Part shown: positions 6,624-6,770 of the stretch, piece after piece | Numbering within the stretch: the first letter of the stretch is position 1 | How the letters are laid out: every line of letters starts with the position of its first letter | Assembly (NCBI GenBank): GCA_949841235.1 | Contig: CATKZA010000099.1 | Location: 1 to 6,770 of the forward strand | Source of the DNA: an uncultured Clostridiaceae bacterium | Lineage (GTDB): Bacteria > Bacillota > Clostridia > Lachnospirales > Lachnospiraceae | DNA length: 6,770 bases | Direction of reading: 5' to 3' | The notes under the pieces: generated by a model | What the model was told of the DNA's origin: nothing | What the model saw: the letters and a program-made list of their open reading frames with translations, nothing else | Databases searched by the model: none | Translations under genes and position numbers: made by a program

Positions 6624-6770
6624 CTACTGCTCTTCCTCTGCGCTGCGAGAATCCTCCAACTCTGCCCTCAGGCAATCCGGAAGTTCTACTTCCCCCCACT
6701 GAAAACCGCTTGTTCTGGATAAGGGAATCCTCTGTCCCATGTTGCTCAGCACCTGATTCGCCTTCTCTCT
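6624..6770 (-). CDS. C-terminal tail of an unrecognised protein (runs off right edge)
   Basis: Read leftward from 6770, 48 codons are open to a TAG at 6624-6626. The tail includes REKANQVLSNMGQ, IPLSRTSGFQWGEVELPDC and an acidic end ELEDSRSAEEEQ. I do not recognise the family; the charged, Glu-rich end looks like a disordered C-terminus. It has the same strand as the PaaK-like gene and sits 67 bases upstream, suggesting one transcript. The reading frame rests on its being open from the edge and on a protein-like composition, so it is uncertain that this is a real gene end. Confidence 0.5.
   Translation of the reverse strand, partial: REKANQVLSNMGQRIPLSRTSGFQWGEVELPDCLRAELEDSRSAEEEQ

Noticed and set aside
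1..6770. Mobile elements, CRISPR arrays, tRNA or rRNA genes, prophage parts
   Set aside because: No transposase, integrase, regularly spaced repeat array or structural RNA gene other than the T-box leader could be seen on either strand.

Overview
The window looks like chromosome of a Gram-positive anaerobe of the Clostridia, most likely a Lachnospiraceae-type gut or rumen bacterium. The clues are a T-box leader in front of an aminoacyl-tRNA synthetase gene, strong GGAGG-type ribosome binding sites, moderate GC content by eye, and a C_GCAxxG_C_C-type cysteine domain, a family common in anaerobes. The genus is inference; nothing in the sequence fixes it.

Layout. (1) Positions 1-1440, minus strand: the first 480 codons of a gene running off the left edge. 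It encodes an unusual fusion: an N-terminal C_GCAxxG_C_C cysteine-rich (putative redox or metal) domain, then a degenerate GGDEF domain, then an EAL (cyclic di-GMP phosphodiesterase) domain. (2) Positions 1441-2051: a divergent regulatory region. It holds a weak promoter for the leftward gene, a good promoter for the rightward gene, an isoleucine-type T-box leader (promoter about 1677-1706, specifier ATC at 1798-1800, terminator 1915-1948), then a separate long imperfect hairpin (1963-2021) and the ribosome binding site. (3) Positions 2052-5171, plus strand: a full-length isoleucyl-tRNA synthetase gene of 1039 sense-length codons, interrupted by one in-frame TGA at 3405-3407. The TGA replaces the Trp expected in the conserved GRFGNWL stretch. 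(4) Positions 5172-5293: convergent intergenic region with a perfect 14-bp bidirectional terminator. (5) Positions 5294-6556, minus strand: a PaaK/CapK-like adenylate-forming enzyme. Just upstream of it, probably in the same operon, is the C-terminal tail of an unrecognised gene (6624-6770).

How it works together. Known T-box biology predicts that uncharged tRNA-Ile pairs with the ATC specifier and the TGGT bulge and allows read-through into ileS. The T-box bulge here is non-canonical, and the synthetase carries HHGT where the class I HIGH motif is normally HxGH. These features, with the in-frame TGA, suggest a divergent, probably paralogous, isoleucyl-tRNA synthetase that is either freshly inactivated, made at a low level by TGA read-through, or miscalled at one base. 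The flanking genes are not functionally linked to it in any way I can see. The most novel-looking item is the cysteine-domain/GGDEF/EAL fusion, which suggests redox or metal control of cyclic di-GMP turnover.
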